Shown here: positions 8,841 through 17,132 of the stretch, in pieces
How positions within the stretch are numbered: the stretch's first letter is position 1
How the letters are laid out: every line of letters starts with the position of its first letter
Source: Thermoanaerobaculales bacterium
Lineage (GTDB): Bacteria; Acidobacteriota; Thermoanaerobaculia; Thermoanaerobaculales; Sulfomarinibacteraceae
Assembly: GCA_035358815.1 (NCBI GenBank)
Contig: DAOPQC010000003.1
Span: forward strand, 434,001-498,000
Direction: 5' to 3'
DNA length: 64,000 nucleotides
Position numbers and translations under genes: made by a program
The notes under the pieces: model-generated
Told to the model about the DNA's origin: nothing
The model's input: the letters and a program-made list of their open reading frames with translations, nothing else
The model's database searches: none

Positions 8841-9847
8841 TGGACGAGGCGACGGCGGAGCAGCTCAGCCGTTACCTGGACGGCGATCTCGACGCCGCTG
8901 CGGCCCGGCGGCTCGAGCAGCGGCTGGCGGCCGAGCCCGACCTCGAGGCCGAGCTGGCGGCGCTGCGGCGCCTCCAGCTGCAGGTGCGCTCGGTCGCCGA
9001 CCGCATGGTCCCGCCGGTCGAGCTCGAAGCCCCATTCGAACGGCCCGACCTCGGTGCGGCGCGGCGGGCGGCCCGAGTCCCGCCCACGGTGCGCTGGCTC
9101 GGGCTCGCTGCCGGGCTCGCCCTGGCGGTCACGGTGGCGGTCGAGGTCGCACGGCGGCCGGCGCCGCTGCCGGCCCCTGCCACCACGGCCAGACCGGCCC
9201 AGGAGCCGGCGGCCACGACCCACCCCGCCGGCACGACGGGGGCAGCGCCCCTCGACACGGCGGCGGAGGCCGACGCTGCCGCTTCCCTCCAGACGGCACC
9301 CTCTCCCGCCAAGGGCGCACTGCCGCATCCGCCGTCCCCCGAGCATGAGCAGGAAGTGCCGGCCGCCGTCGAGCAGCGGCCCGCCGCGGTGCCGGGTCGC
9401 GGGGAGGCCGCTCCTGGCGAGCTGCACGACGATCGCGCCCCAGGGCTCGCGGATCGCGCGGCGCCGTCGGCGCCGGCCGAGAGCGTCGGTGGAGTCGCGG
9501 CGGCGCCGAAGCTCAAGCGGGCCACGGCCGACGTCGCGGACGAGGCGGCGGCGCTGAACAGCTCCGCCGAGCGGGGAGCGCCGGCCGAGCGCGCGCACGC
9601 CCTGCGCCTCGAGCTGACCGACGACGACGGCACTCCGCTGGTCACGCTCGCGCTGCCCGCCGGGTCGGCGGACGCCGGCGCGAGGCTGCTGGTGACGGTG
9701 GCCGACGGTGCGATCGTGGCGGTCGCCCTGGATGCCGGCGGCGAGCCGGCCGGAGCGGCGCTCGTCGAGCTGATCGGACGGCCGTTGCCCGGGCTGCCGG
9801 ACGGGCGCTATCACGGCGCTGTGATCGGCGACGACGCCGTCCCCTGA
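8837..9847 (+). CDS. Predicted transmembrane anti-sigma factor
   Basis: A 336-residue protein translationally coupled to the ECF sigma gene (ATGA overlap; a second in-frame ATG at 8840). The N-terminus EQLSRYLDGDLDAAAARRLEQRL resembles anti-sigma N-terminal helices, but the zinc HxxxCxxC motif is absent. One membrane helix lies at about residues 86-104, followed by a long Pro/Ala-rich extracytoplasmic linker of about 170 residues. A C-terminal beta-rich domain (ALRLELTDDDGTPLVTLALP and onward) is not recognised. The role is inferred from gene order and topology. Confidence 0.75.
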   Translation: MMDEATAEQLSRYLDGDLDAAAARRLEQRLAAEPDLEAELAALRRLQLQVRSVADRMVPPVELEAPFERPDLGAARRAARVPPTVRWLGLAAGLALAVTVAVEVARRPAPLPAPATTARPAQEPAATTHPAGTTGAAPLDTAAEADAAASLQTAPSPAKGALPHPPSPEHEQEVPAAVEQRPAAVPGRGEAAPGELHDDRAPGLADRAAPSAPAESVGGVAAAPKLKRATADVADEAAALNSSAERGAPAERAHALRLELTDDDGTPLVTLALPAGSADAGARLLVTVADGAIVAVALDAGGEPAGAALVELIGRPLPGLPDGRYHGAVIGDDAVP

Positions 9848-9883
9848 GGTCGGGGACGGCCTGCCCGGCTCGCTCGGCGAGCC

Positions 9884-10222
9884 TCAGCGGAAGGAGCTGA
9901 CCGCCTCGTCCTCGTTGTCGAAGACGTCGAACACGGTGATCAGCTGCGTCACCTGGAGGATGTCGTTGATCTTCGGCGACAGCCGCAGCAGCTTGAGATG
10001 GCCACCCTTCTTGGTGACCGTCGTGTAGCAGGCGACCATCTCGCCGATGCCCGAGGAGTCGATGGTGGACACGCCGGCAAGGTCGAGCACCAGGTTCTTC
10101 TTGCCGGCCGCCAGGGACTCGTCGATCAGCTCGCGGATCTTGACGTCTCCGCTCCCGATGGTGATCTTCCCGGACAGCTCGACGATCCGCACGTCACCGT
10201 GATCTCGGATTTGGCTTTTCAT
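9884..10222 (-). CDS. STAS-domain anti-sigma factor antagonist
   Basis: A 112-residue single STAS domain of the SpoIIAA/RsbV type. The phosphorylatable serine is in STIDSSGIGEM. Partner-switching proteins of this kind bind the adjacent RsbW-type kinase in the dephosphorylated state. The start is the ATG at 10222, because AAGGAG lies eight bases upstream; it sits inside the end of the kinase gene (29-base overlap). The sigma factor or other target is not encoded alongside. Confidence 0.9.
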   Translation of the reverse strand: MKSQIRDHGDVRIVELSGKITIGSGDVKIRELIDESLAAGKKNLVLDLAGVSTIDSSGIGEMVACYTTVTKKGGHLKLLRLSPKINDILQVTQLITVFDVFDNEDEAVSSFR

Positions 10223-10667
10223 TCTCCGCACTCCTTGTGGTTGGCTGCAGCAGCTTGACCATCAGCACCGAGGTCCCGCCACCGGGCGCGCGGCTGAACT
10301 GCACGCGGTTCATGAACTGCTGCATGTAGAAGATACCCCGCCCGCTCGGGCGGAGCAAGTTTTCGGGCACCGTCGGATCGGGAATCTGGCTCGGGTCGAA
10401 GCCCTCGCCCTCATCCTCGACCCGGATCGTCACCGCCTCCGCGTCGACGCTGAGGTCGACGTGGACCTTGCGCTCGGGAAGCAGATGGTTGCCGTGGCGA
10501 ACGGCGTTGGCCAGCGCCTCGCGCAGGGCGGTCACCACCCAGTAGAGCTGGTCGCCGTCGCAGCCCGCCGTGGCGCACAGGTCGTGGAGGGCGCGCTCCG
10601 CCACCTCGATGTTCTCGAAGCGGCTGGCCAGGATGAGGTGGGCGTTCACGGAATCGACCGCGTTCAC
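10194..10667 (-). CDS. RsbW/SpoIIAB-like serine kinase (GHKL ATPase, anti-sigma type)
   Basis: A 157-residue HATPase_c protein. N-box ALREALANAVRHG, G1 box VEDEGEGFDP and G2 region GRGIFYMQQFMN are all present. It is expected to phosphorylate the STAS protein encoded by the overlapping downstream gene. The start is GTG at 10667. Eight bases upstream the minus strand reads TGCTATAAT, an extended -10, so the transcript is probably leaderless. Whether it controls a sigma factor or another partner cannot be read here. Confidence 0.9.
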   Translation of the reverse strand: MNAVDSVNAHLILASRFENIEVAERALHDLCATAGCDGDQLYWVVTALREALANAVRHGNHLLPERKVHVDLSVDAEAVTIRVEDEGEGFDPSQIPDPTVPENLLRPSGRGIFYMQQFMNRVQFSRAPGGGTSVLMVKLLQPTTRSAENEKPNPRSR

Positions 10668-10675
10668 GACCCGGA

Positions 10676-10681
10676 ATTATA
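10676..10681 (-). promoter_or_regulatory. Extended -10 element for the kinase/STAS pair
   Basis: The minus strand reads TG-C-TATAAT, a perfect -10 with the TG extension, eight bases before the GTG start. No -35 at normal spacing is seen, as expected of extended -10 promoters. Confidence 0.6.
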
Positions 10682-10706
10682 GCAATCGCCGGGGTCAACC
10701 GCCCGG

Positions 10707-11078
10707 TCAGTCGTACTCCGGCGTGTCGTCTTCGTCGCCGTCGCCCTCGACCGGCTGCACCATCCGCAGGACCCACTCGTGAAAGTGGGGATCGGCGTTG
10801 GCGATCGGGAAGCCGAGGATCTCCGGCAGCTCGTAGGAGTGGATCTCCCGGATCGCGTCGGACACCCTGTCGAAGAATCGCTTGGGCGTCTTGATCAGCA
10901 GCAGGTACTCGGTGTCCTCGCAGACCTTTCCCTTCCAGCGGTAGATCGATCGCAGGCAGGGGACGATGTTGATGCAGGTCGCGAGGCGGCGCCCGATCAG
11001 CTCCTCGGAGATCTCCACCGCCTGCTGCTCGGTCCCGACCGAGGTGATGATCAGGGTGATCTCCTCGAGCTCCGCCAT
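10707..11078 (-). CDS. cutA: CutA-like divalent-cation tolerance protein
   Basis: A 123-residue trimeric ferredoxin-like-fold protein of the CutA1 family. Family features are EISEELIGRRLATCINIVP, SIYRWKGKV, EYLLLIKTPKRFFDRV and HSYELPEILGFPI. The biochemical role is unsettled; it was linked to copper tolerance in E. coli. The start is the ATG at 11078. An upstream in-frame start would add 12 non-family residues. The minus strand reads TAGCGT seven bases before this ATG with no Shine-Dalgarno, suggesting a leaderless message. Confidence 0.93.
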   Translation of the reverse strand: MAELEEITLIITSVGTEQQAVEISEELIGRRLATCINIVPCLRSIYRWKGKVCEDTEYLLLIKTPKRFFDRVSDAIREIHSYELPEILGFPIANADPHFHEWVLRMVQPVEGDGDEDDTPEYD

Positions 11079-11085
11079 GGCGGGC

Positions 11086-11091
11086 ACGCTA
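11086..11091 (-). promoter_or_regulatory. Possible leaderless -10 of cutA
   Basis: Minus-strand TAGCGT ends seven bases before the cutA ATG. The identical hexamer lies six bases before dnaA. No Shine-Dalgarno sequence precedes cutA. No clear -35 is seen. Confidence 0.35.
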
Positions 11092-11131
11092 GCGGAACTC
11101 GATTCCCCCGTCAAGGAGCGCGGCCTCGATG

Positions 11132-11740
11132 TCAGTACCGTCGCAGCAGCCCGACCACGATGCCCTGGACCTGGACCTGGTCCGCCGGCAGCACCAGCGG
11201 CGGCAGCGCCGAGTTCGACGGCTGGAGCCGGACCCGCCCGCCGGCCTCGCGGTAGAGCCGCTTCAGCGTGACCTCGCCCCCGACCAGCGCCACCACCATG
11301 TCGGACTCGGCCGCGGTCCCGGCGCTGCGCACGATCACGATGTCACCGTCGTGGATGCCCTCCTCGACCATCGACTCGCCCCGCACCTTGAGGGCGTAGC
11401 CGGGCTCCGCCCCGAGCATGTCCGGCGGCACCGCGATGCTCTCCTCGTCGGGGATCGACTCGATCGGCGAGCCGGCGGCGACGACGCCGAGCAGCGGCAG
11501 GCTGCCGGCCGGCGCGGCCGGCCGACCGCCGGCCGCCAGCACGAGCCCCCGCTTCTGGTGCTTCTCGCGGCGCAGGAAGCCCTTGCGCTCGAGCAGCCCG
11601 ACGTGCTTCTGCGCGCTCGCGGTCGACGAGAATCCGAAGGCGTCCGCGATCTCCTGCAGGGTCGGGGCGACGCCGCTGCCTGCGATCCTGCGGCGGATGA
11701 AGTCGAGGACGTCGCGCTGCTTCTCGGTGAGGTAGGTCAT
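11132..11740 (-). CDS. lexA: LexA repressor
   Basis: SOS-response repressor of 202 residues. The N-terminal winged helix contains TLQEIADAFGFSSTASAQKHV, and the C-terminal S24 peptidase domain follows. The self-cleavage bond is Ala89-Gly90 in GVVAAGSP, the nucleophile Ser123 is in GESMVEEGIHDGD and the general base is Lys160 in VTLKRLY. GGGGAGG precedes the ATG. A TTGACT-N17-TACCTT promoter lies just upstream. No repeat matching a known LexA box was identified, so autoregulation is likely but its operator is unassigned. Confidence 0.97.
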   Translation of the reverse strand: MTYLTEKQRDVLDFIRRRIAGSGVAPTLQEIADAFGFSSTASAQKHVGLLERKGFLRREKHQKRGLVLAAGGRPAAPAGSLPLLGVVAAGSPIESIPDEESIAVPPDMLGAEPGYALKVRGESMVEEGIHDGDIVIVRSAGTAAESDMVVALVGGEVTLKRLYREAGGRVRLQPSNSALPPLVLPADQVQVQGIVVGLLRRY

Positions 11741-11760
11741 GTGGCTGCCTCCCCACCCTC

Positions 11761-11789
11761 AAGGTAGGCGATAACGAGGCGTAAGTCAA
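11761..11789 (-). promoter_or_regulatory. Predicted lexA promoter
   Basis: On the minus strand: TTGACT (11789-11784), a 17-base spacer, and TACCTT (11766-11761), followed by the lexA leader with GGGGAGG. The spacer contains two GGCG half-sites 10 bases apart that could belong to an operator, but that is speculation. Confidence 0.65.
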
Positions 11790-11797
11790 TCGAGGAA

Positions 11798-12033
11798 GGG
11801 GATTGGATCTGGGGTCTAGGGGATAGGGCCCCCCGCCCGCGCCCGCGCCCGCTTGCCGTATCGTTCCCGTTCCCGTCCCCGTGCCCGTTCCCGACGTCGA
11901 GCAGTGAGGCTATGGGGCCCTGGGGCAGTGAGGCAGTTGACCACCCGCGCGCTTCCGAATGAGTGATAGGTGATACGTGATCGGTGATAAGGCCCCCACC
12001 CGACCCCGTCCCCGTTCCCGCTCCCGTTCCCGA
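11798..12033. repeat. Composite repeat, two tandem same-orientation units (site R3)
   Basis: Unit one: GATC block 11798-11835 (GGGGATTGGATCT, GGGGTCTAGGGG, ATAGGGCCCCCC), a GCCCGC-rich linker, and GTTCCC hexamers to 11893. Unit two: a diverged block 11961-12000 (GTGATAGGTGATACGTGATC, then GGTGATAAGGCCCCC) and GTTCCC-type hexamers to 12033. Between them is GTTGACCACC (about 11936-11945), a short motif also near sites R5 and R8 as GGTGGTCAAC. This fills the 397-base gap between lexA and the GFA gene, in which no coding frame is supported. Confidence 0.8.
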
Positions 12034-12137
12034 TTCGGCTTCCGCGGACGCCTCCCCGCCCCCTGACATGGCGGCCGACGATCGAGTGGCGAGGCTTGCG
12101 CGGCGAGGGACTGGCCTTCGGGACCGACGCCGCAGCA

Positions 12138-12557
12138 TCACTCCCGCGGCGGCAGCTCCGCGAAGGTCGGCAGCTCCGCGGCGTGGGTGTACCAGACCGC
12201 CCGCGACTCCCAGAAGATGTTGCGCTGCGGGCGAGCTCCCGGGTCGACGTCGAGCCCGCCGGCGGGGACCACGATCCAGCGCCCGTTCTTGGTGGTCCAG
12301 GGCAGGGCCGACCCGCAGCGGGTGCACCAAGCGGTCGAGAAGGCCTTGGCGCCCGGCAGCTCCCAGCGCCCTGCCTGCTCGCCGCCGGCCAGCCACTCGA
12401 CCTGCTCGGCCTCGACCAGGATGTTGGCGCTGTGCGCGGCCCCGTTGCGCTTGCGGCAGCGGCTGCAGTGGCAGTAGTGGAACCAGGTGAACGGCGGGTG
12501 GACGCGGTAGCGCACCTCGCCGCACAGGCAGGATCCGGTGATCTCGTCCGTCGTCAT
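12138..12557 (-). CDS. GFA family protein (glutathione-dependent formaldehyde-activating enzyme-like)
   Basis: A 139-residue zinc-binding protein of the Gfa/CENP-V fold. The zinc ligands are arranged as CLCGEVRY (Cys10, Cys12), CHCSRC (Cys29, Cys31, Cys34) and WCTRCGS near 77-80. Most members have no proven activity, so formaldehyde chemistry is not assumed. The start is the ATG at 12557 preceded by GGAGGAGACGAGG. Its 3' end borders the composite repeat between it and lexA. Confidence 0.88.
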   Translation of the reverse strand: MTTDEITGSCLCGEVRYRVHPPFTWFHYCHCSRCRKRNGAAHSANILVEAEQVEWLAGGEQAGRWELPGAKAFSTAWCTRCGSALPWTTKNGRWIVVPAGGLDVDPGARPQRNIFWESRAVWYTHAAELPTFAELPPRE

Positions 12558-12727
12558 CCTCGTCTCCTCCACGCGGCGCGGCGAGCACCGCGGCTCCCAT
12601 CGTCTCACTCCCCGGGTCTGCGTGTGCCCGATTCCTCGAGCGCGGCACGTCCTCTGCAGGGAAGGGCGTCACGACACGTTGCGCGCGCGGGAGCACCCTC
12701 CTACCATCGAGGTGCAGCTGGAACTGA

Positions 12728-14524
12728 ATGATGAACGCCGGCATTCTGCAGAGGATCGTCCTCGCATCGCCGCGCTGGGCTGCCGTCGTGGCCGTGGCGT
12801 GTGCGGTGCTGTTCCCGATCCTCGCCGCCCAGCTTCAGTCGCTGACGATGGACGAGCCCTACCACCTTCTCGCCGGCTACGACAGCCTCCGGTACGGCCG
12901 GAACACCGTCGACTACGCCCATCCGCCCCTGGTGAAGACCATCGCCGCGCTGCCGCTTCTCCTCCTCGACGAGGATCTCTTCCCGCCGAGCAACCCTACC
13001 GATGCGCTCGCCGACTCGCTCCGTCTCTTCGAGGATCGGTCGACCCTCCAGGCAGTGACCGTAATGAGCCGGGGGGCAGTCCTGCTGGCCTTCGGCCTGC
13101 CGTTCCTGGTACTGGCCTTTGCGCTGGGTAACCGAATGGGAGGGAGGGCGGCTGGGGTGATGCTCGTGCTGATGCTGGGCTGCGTCTTCCCGGTCTTTCC
13201 CTATCTCGGGATCGTCCAGACCGATATCGGTGCGGGGGTCGGCTTCCTGCTCGCGCTGGTGGGCGCCGTTCGGTACCAGCGAAGCTCGGACCGGTACGGG
13301 CTCACCTTGATGGGCCTCGGGCTCGGCGTCGCACTCGCGACGAAGCACTCCGGCGTTCTCCTCCTGCCGACTCTGGCGATTGCAGTCTGGCTCGGCGGCG
13401 AGGAGAACCCGCGCCGACATCTCCGAGCTGCCCTGCGAGTCGGCGGGGTGCTGGCGGCCGGCGTCACGGTGCTGTGGCTCAGCTACCTCCCGATCAACCG
13501 TTCCTATGACCGCGACTCCGGGCGAGCGGCGATCTCCGCCTACTGTCAGAACCGCTCGATCAAGGTCGTGGACGATCGGATGCGCGCCTTCGAGCCCGCA
13601 CTGCTCAGGTTGGAGGCGATATCCCCAGCGGTGGCTCAGTGGTGGACGGGGTTCATCGCGCTGTCCACGTCGAACCGGATCGGCGTCTACCCATCGTTTC
13701 TGCTCGGAGACGTCAGCTCGCGGGGGTGGTGGTACTACTTCCCCCTCGTCCTCCTGTTCCGGGTGCCGCTGGCGATCCTGGCGGCGACCATCGGGGCCGC
13801 GATCACGGCCGTTGGGCGTCGGCCGAGGCGGAGCGAGGACGAAGCGTGGCGGTCGCGGGCGTGGATCGTTCTCGCGACCGCCACCGCGGTCTATCTCGGC
13901 GTGGCGATGACCTCGACGGTCAACCTCGGCATTCGCCACCTGCTCCCGATCATCCCACTCCTGTTCCTCCCCGCAGCGGTGTGGGGGGCCCGGTCGTCGC
14001 GACGAGCGGGCCTCGTGGGCGCGACTCTCGTGCTCGAGGCGGCCCTGGTCGCACCGTTCTGGATGTCCGCGACGAACACCTGGTTCCTGGGGACGCGCAA
14101 CCCGACGCGGTTCGCGCTCTGGGCCGCCGACCAGGACTACGGGCAGAGCTTCAAGTTCCTGAACAACTACTGTCGCGCCAACGGCATCGACGAGCTCCAC
14201 GTCTTCTATCCGGGGATCGATCAACGCTGGCTAAGCGCGTACGTCCCGGGCGGGGTGCTGTGGAAGCCCGGTGATCCGGCAGTTCCGGGCTGGTATGCGG
14301 TCTCGACGATCGTCGAACAGCTGGTCCCGGCGGTGCTCAAGGCCCCGCCCGACCAGCTGCACGGCGATGACTTCATCCGCCGACTGGCCAGCGGGTACGA
14401 GGTCGCGTTGCATGACGTCAGGAAGGGCACGGACCTCGGCTACCACGCCGGCACGTTCCATGTCTATCGAGTTGAACCTGACGGGGCCGCGAGCGGCACG
14501 CCGGCGAGCCCTTCCGGAAACTGA
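12728..14524 (+). CDS. Integral membrane glycosyltransferase, PMT/ArnT (GT39/GT83)-like
   Basis: A 598-residue protein with about ten predicted membrane helices. The first periplasmic loop carries MDEPYH (Asp42-Glu43), the acidic pair of GT-C transferases that use polyprenyl-phosphate sugars, followed by YAHPPLVK. The soluble C-terminal part (from about residue 440) contains DYGQSFKFLNNYCRANG and YPGIDQRW. It probably transfers a sugar from a lipid carrier on the outer face of the inner membrane; the acceptor is unknown. The start is the first of two ATGs at 12728. Codon usage appears slightly less GC-rich than in its neighbours. Confidence 0.8.
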   Translation: MMNAGILQRIVLASPRWAAVVAVACAVLFPILAAQLQSLTMDEPYHLLAGYDSLRYGRNTVDYAHPPLVKTIAALPLLLLDEDLFPPSNPTDALADSLRLFEDRSTLQAVTVMSRGAVLLAFGLPFLVLAFALGNRMGGRAAGVMLVLMLGCVFPVFPYLGIVQTDIGAGVGFLLALVGAVRYQRSSDRYGLTLMGLGLGVALATKHSGVLLLPTLAIAVWLGGEENPRRHLRAALRVGGVLAAGVTVLWLSYLPINRSYDRDSGRAAISAYCQNRSIKVVDDRMRAFEPALLRLEAISPAVAQWWTGFIALSTSNRIGVYPSFLLGDVSSRGWWYYFPLVLLFRVPLAILAATIGAAITAVGRRPRRSEDEAWRSRAWIVLATATAVYLGVAMTSTVNLGIRHLLPIIPLLFLPAAVWGARSSRRAGLVGATLVLEAALVAPFWMSATNTWFLGTRNPTRFALWAADQDYGQSFKFLNNYCRANGIDELHVFYPGIDQRWLSAYVPGGVLWKPGDPAVPGWYAVSTIVEQLVPAVLKAPPDQLHGDDFIRRLASGYEVALHDVRKGTDLGYHAGTFHVYRVEPDGAASGTPASPSGN

Positions 14525-14708
14525 CGGCTGACCCAGTCACAGTGATGACCACGCCGTCTCTGGACCTGCCCCGCTTCCGCGCCCGCTTCCGCTGCCGCTT
14601 CCGGATTCGTTCCCGTTCCCGTCCCTGTTCCCGGCGTCGAGCAGGATTCCGTGCCACCTCGGCGCGACCACCCCCTCAGGACTCGACGCCGGTCAACTTA
14701 GGTTGCCG
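14525..14708. repeat. GCTTCC/GTTCCC hexamer tract (site R4)
   Basis: Positions 14567-14634 hold degenerate tandem hexamers that pass from GCTTCC-type to GTTCCC-type, followed by GGCGTCGAGCAGGATTCC, similar to the sequence after the R3 tract (GACGTCGAGCAG). There is no GATC block. Nothing else is recognised in this 184-base convergent gap. Confidence 0.65.
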
Positions 14709-16067
14709 TCAGCGTCGGCCAATCGACCTGACGGCCTCGACATACGCGGCGGGCACATACGCCAGCAGGACCCTGCTCCCGGGGAGGTCTTGGATTTCGA
14801 CGGCGGCGCCGGTGTAACGCAGTGGGTTGGTGAACGTCCACGTCACCGCGGCCTGGACGACGCGGCTTTCATGACCCATGATCGAGTCATCGGGCCGCTG
14901 GCCAAAAGCGTATCGATGAAAGTCGTACAGGGTGATGGTGACCGGGCCGTTCCACGTTGCGGCGAGCCGCGCCGCCGGGTGGGTGCAGGCAAGCGATCTG
15001 CGGTCGCCACCGCCCGAACCGTCCACCCGCTCGTACACTCCGGTGGTCTGCGACAACTCGAAAACCGGCAGGCAGGCCTCGCCCGCGATGAGCCCTTCCT
15101 TCGTGGCGGCGGAGATTCGAACCCGACCTTCCTCAGTTCGCTGGATCGCCATCCACTGCCCTATGAACGAGAGCAGGGCCTCGCCCGTGCGCCCGGAGAC
15201 GATCGTGCTCGGGACGACCTCGTCACGGGCGCTGATCTGCTGGTCCCGCCGGTCGATCACTACATCCTGCACGCCGTCACCATCGATGTCCTCGCTGAAC
15301 GGCAGAACCGGGCGTCCTCCCCACGCCCTCCACTGGCATTCTGCTGCGAGGTCCTCGCCACGTGCGAGACGTGACCTGAAAACTCGGTAGTCCCGCCCGA
15401 GCATCGACTCGCCATTCCCGGCGAAGACAATGAGTTCGTTCGGATCCTCCGGGGTCGGCAGGTAGCCGACTCGGACCGTGTAGAGTGCATGGTCGTCGTA
15501 AACTTCGAGGAGATTTAAGTCGTGGACGGGCAGGTCGCGGTAAAGCGCCAGCTCAGCGGCCGGCGGCAGAGGGTCGCCCGCCACGGGTCCGATGGTGATG
15601 ACCACCGCGGTGCCATCGACGCGCTGCTCGCCCACGATTCCGAAGCCATCCTGAATGACAAACCTCTGGCCGCAGGCGTTAAGTAGCTTCTGCAAGACGT
15701 CCAGCGCCGTTTCCCCGGTCCACGATGTGCGGCTGTCAACTGCAGGACAGACGAAGGGATCGACGATAACCGGCAGGATGTGCGCCTCACGAGCGAGCAC
15801 CTCGACGATGCCCTTCAATGTGAAGTGCGGGCTCGGCTCGCCGCGACCGCGACCCGGGGAGTTGGATTGCCACGGTTCAAACGACACTGTGATCGCTCCT
15901 TCGTCAACCGTGACCTGAAAACCCGACCACCCATCCATCTGCTCGTGGGCCAGCGGGCCGCACCTCGAGTCGGCAGCAACGCTCGTCGTCAGCGTGAGCG
16001 CAGCGACGACGGCACCCATCACGATCGGCCGTCGCATCGGCTTCCTGGATCGAAACCGCCTGTCCAT
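14709..16067 (-). CDS. Secreted protein with STN-like domain, function unknown
   Basis: A 452-residue exported protein. The signal peptide is basic (residues 1-13) with hydrophobic core IVMGAVVAALTLTTSVAA and probable cleavage after Ala32. Residues 81-146 (FTLKGIVEVLAREAHILPVI, ALDVLQKLLNACGQRFVIQD, GFGIV) match the beta-alpha-beta pattern of the STN/secretin-and-TonB N-terminal fold. A calcium-loop-like segment DIDGDGVQD is at 260-268. No secretin core or TonB barrel follows. GAGGTGA precedes the ATG. It stands alone. It may bind a surface ligand or partner; that is a guess. Confidence 0.65.
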   Translation of the reverse strand: MDRRFRSRKPMRRPIVMGAVVAALTLTTSVAADSRCGPLAHEQMDGWSGFQVTVDEGAITVSFEPWQSNSPGRGRGEPSPHFTLKGIVEVLAREAHILPVIVDPFVCPAVDSRTSWTGETALDVLQKLLNACGQRFVIQDGFGIVGEQRVDGTAVVITIGPVAGDPLPPAAELALYRDLPVHDLNLLEVYDDHALYTVRVGYLPTPEDPNELIVFAGNGESMLGRDYRVFRSRLARGEDLAAECQWRAWGGRPVLPFSEDIDGDGVQDVVIDRRDQQISARDEVVPSTIVSGRTGEALLSFIGQWMAIQRTEEGRVRISAATKEGLIAGEACLPVFELSQTTGVYERVDGSGGGDRRSLACTHPAARLAATWNGPVTITLYDFHRYAFGQRPDDSIMGHESRVVQAAVTWTFTNPLRYTGAAVEIQDLPGSRVLLAYVPAAYVEAVRSIGRR

Positions 16068-16193
16068 GGGATCACCTCGATCTCAATCTCGGATCCCGAC
16101 ATGGCTCTGACGCGGTTGAATTGCGACCTTTCAGAGGCACGACTCGGAGCAAACCGACCTGCCAGTGGTCTGCATGGTTGGCCTCTCATTATT

Positions 16194-16238
16194 GCTCGAA
16201 AAGCGGGGGTGGAGGGGTGGGTGTGGAGCTTTTCGAGC
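16194..16238. other. Perfect 11-base inverted repeat downstream of tRNA-Pro
   Basis: GCTCGAAAAGC (16194-16204) and GCTTTTCGAGC (16228-16238) pair perfectly across 23 bases. On the minus strand this hairpin follows tRNA-Pro by about 20 bases. It has no T run, so it is a processing or weak termination structure rather than a clear intrinsic terminator. Confidence 0.5.
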
Positions 16239-16256
16239 GGGTGGGTGGGAGGGGGT

Positions 16257-16333
16257 TGGTCGGGGCGAGTGGATTTGAACCACCGGCCTCACGGTCCCGA
16301 ACCGTGCGCTCTGCCAGGCTGAGCTACGCCCCG
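16257..16333 (-). tRNA. tRNA-Pro (anticodon CGG)
   Basis: A 77-base tRNA. The acceptor stem CGGGGCG pairs with CGCCCCG, the anticodon loop TTCGGGA gives CGG, the T-arm has GGTGGTTCAAATCCACTC, and the discriminator A is followed by an encoded CCA. It is a single gene between the secreted protein gene and a repeat-filled spacer. Confidence 0.97.
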
Positions 16334-16359
16334 ACGGCCGACGGATTGTAGTGCAGGCC

Positions 16360-16632
16360 CGCCCGGAAGGCAACTGCCTCGCCATTCCCGCGCCCGCTTC
16401 CGCTTCCGCGCCCGCTTCCGAATGCCCGCAGACAGACCGGTGGTCAACGTCGGCCGCCGGCGCGGCGACGGGGGCAACCGGCCTCCCCATTCGCCCCCGT
16501 CTCTCCTCCCCGGCCCGTCCCCGACGCTCGAGACCCCGCCCGGACGCGGCCTTCACACGCGGTGGTCGAAGCGCGACGAGTCGGGCGACACGCAGGTCCG
16601 GAAGCGGAAGCGGGCGCGGAAGCGGGCGGGGG
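16360..16632. repeat. Facing GCTTCC and GGAAGC tracts (site R5)
   Basis: 16384-16420 carries CGCCCGCTTCCG units and 16600-16632 the inverse GGAAGCGG units, so the spacer can fold back on itself. The left side opens with CCGGAAGGCAACTGCCT, also seen at site R6. GGTGGTCAAC (16439-16448) is shared in inverse form with R3. This occupies the 301-base gap between tRNA-Pro and the GNAT gene; no coding frame is supported. Confidence 0.7.
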
Positions 16633-16634
16633 TT

Positions 16635-17132
16635 TCACCCCAGTCGCAGCGCCAGGTGGTGCTCGACGAACGACTCGCCGCCGACCCGCAGGGCGTCCGG
16701 CTCGCTGCCCCAGACCGCGAAGCCGGCCCGCTCGTAGAGCCGCCGCGCGGCCGGCGCGGAGGAGCTCACGCTGAGATGGACCCACTCCACCCCCGGCAGC
16801 GACCGCGCGTGCTCGAGCGCCGCCGCGAGCAGCTGCCGCCCGATCCCCTGCCGCCGCGCGGCCGGCTCGACGTACATCCCCCACAGGTGAGCCTTGTGCG
16901 CCGCCTTGAGGTGGCGGTCGCGGTACAGGCCGACGATCCCGACCAGCCGCTCCGGGACGGCGCCGATGATCACCGTGTCGGGCGCGCGCCGGAGCTGGAC
17001 CCGGACCGCCTCGACGCTCGCCACCAGGTCGTCCTCGGGCGACGCCGCGAAGGCCCCCGGCGCGTCGAGCAGTGCCTGCCGCCGCAGCTCGAGATAGGCC
17101 TCGGCATCGGCGGCGCGCAGCTGGCGGATCAT
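16635..17132 (-). CDS. GNAT family N-acetyltransferase
   Basis: A 165-residue acetyl-CoA-dependent transferase. Motif A is VEPAARRQGIGRQLL with the pyrophosphate-binding RxxGIG. Motif B is SSSAPAARRLYERAGF, and motif D leads to VEHHLALRL. The substrate is not predictable. The start is the ATG at 17132 (MIRQLRAADAEAYLELRR), chosen because the family domain begins there; GGAGG lies about ten bases upstream. Confidence 0.9.
   Translation of the reverse strand: MIRQLRAADAEAYLELRRQALLDAPGAFAASPEDDLVASVEAVRVQLRRAPDTVIIGAVPERLVGIVGLYRDRHLKAAHKAHLWGMYVEPAARRQGIGRQLLAAALEHARSLPGVEWVHLSVSSSAPAARRLYERAGFAVWGSEPDALRVGGESFVEHHLALRLG

Noticed and set aside
15108..15130. T-arm-like GGTTCGAATC on the minus strand inside the secreted protein gene
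   Set aside because: No acceptor, D or anticodon arms can be built around it, and the reading frame continues through.
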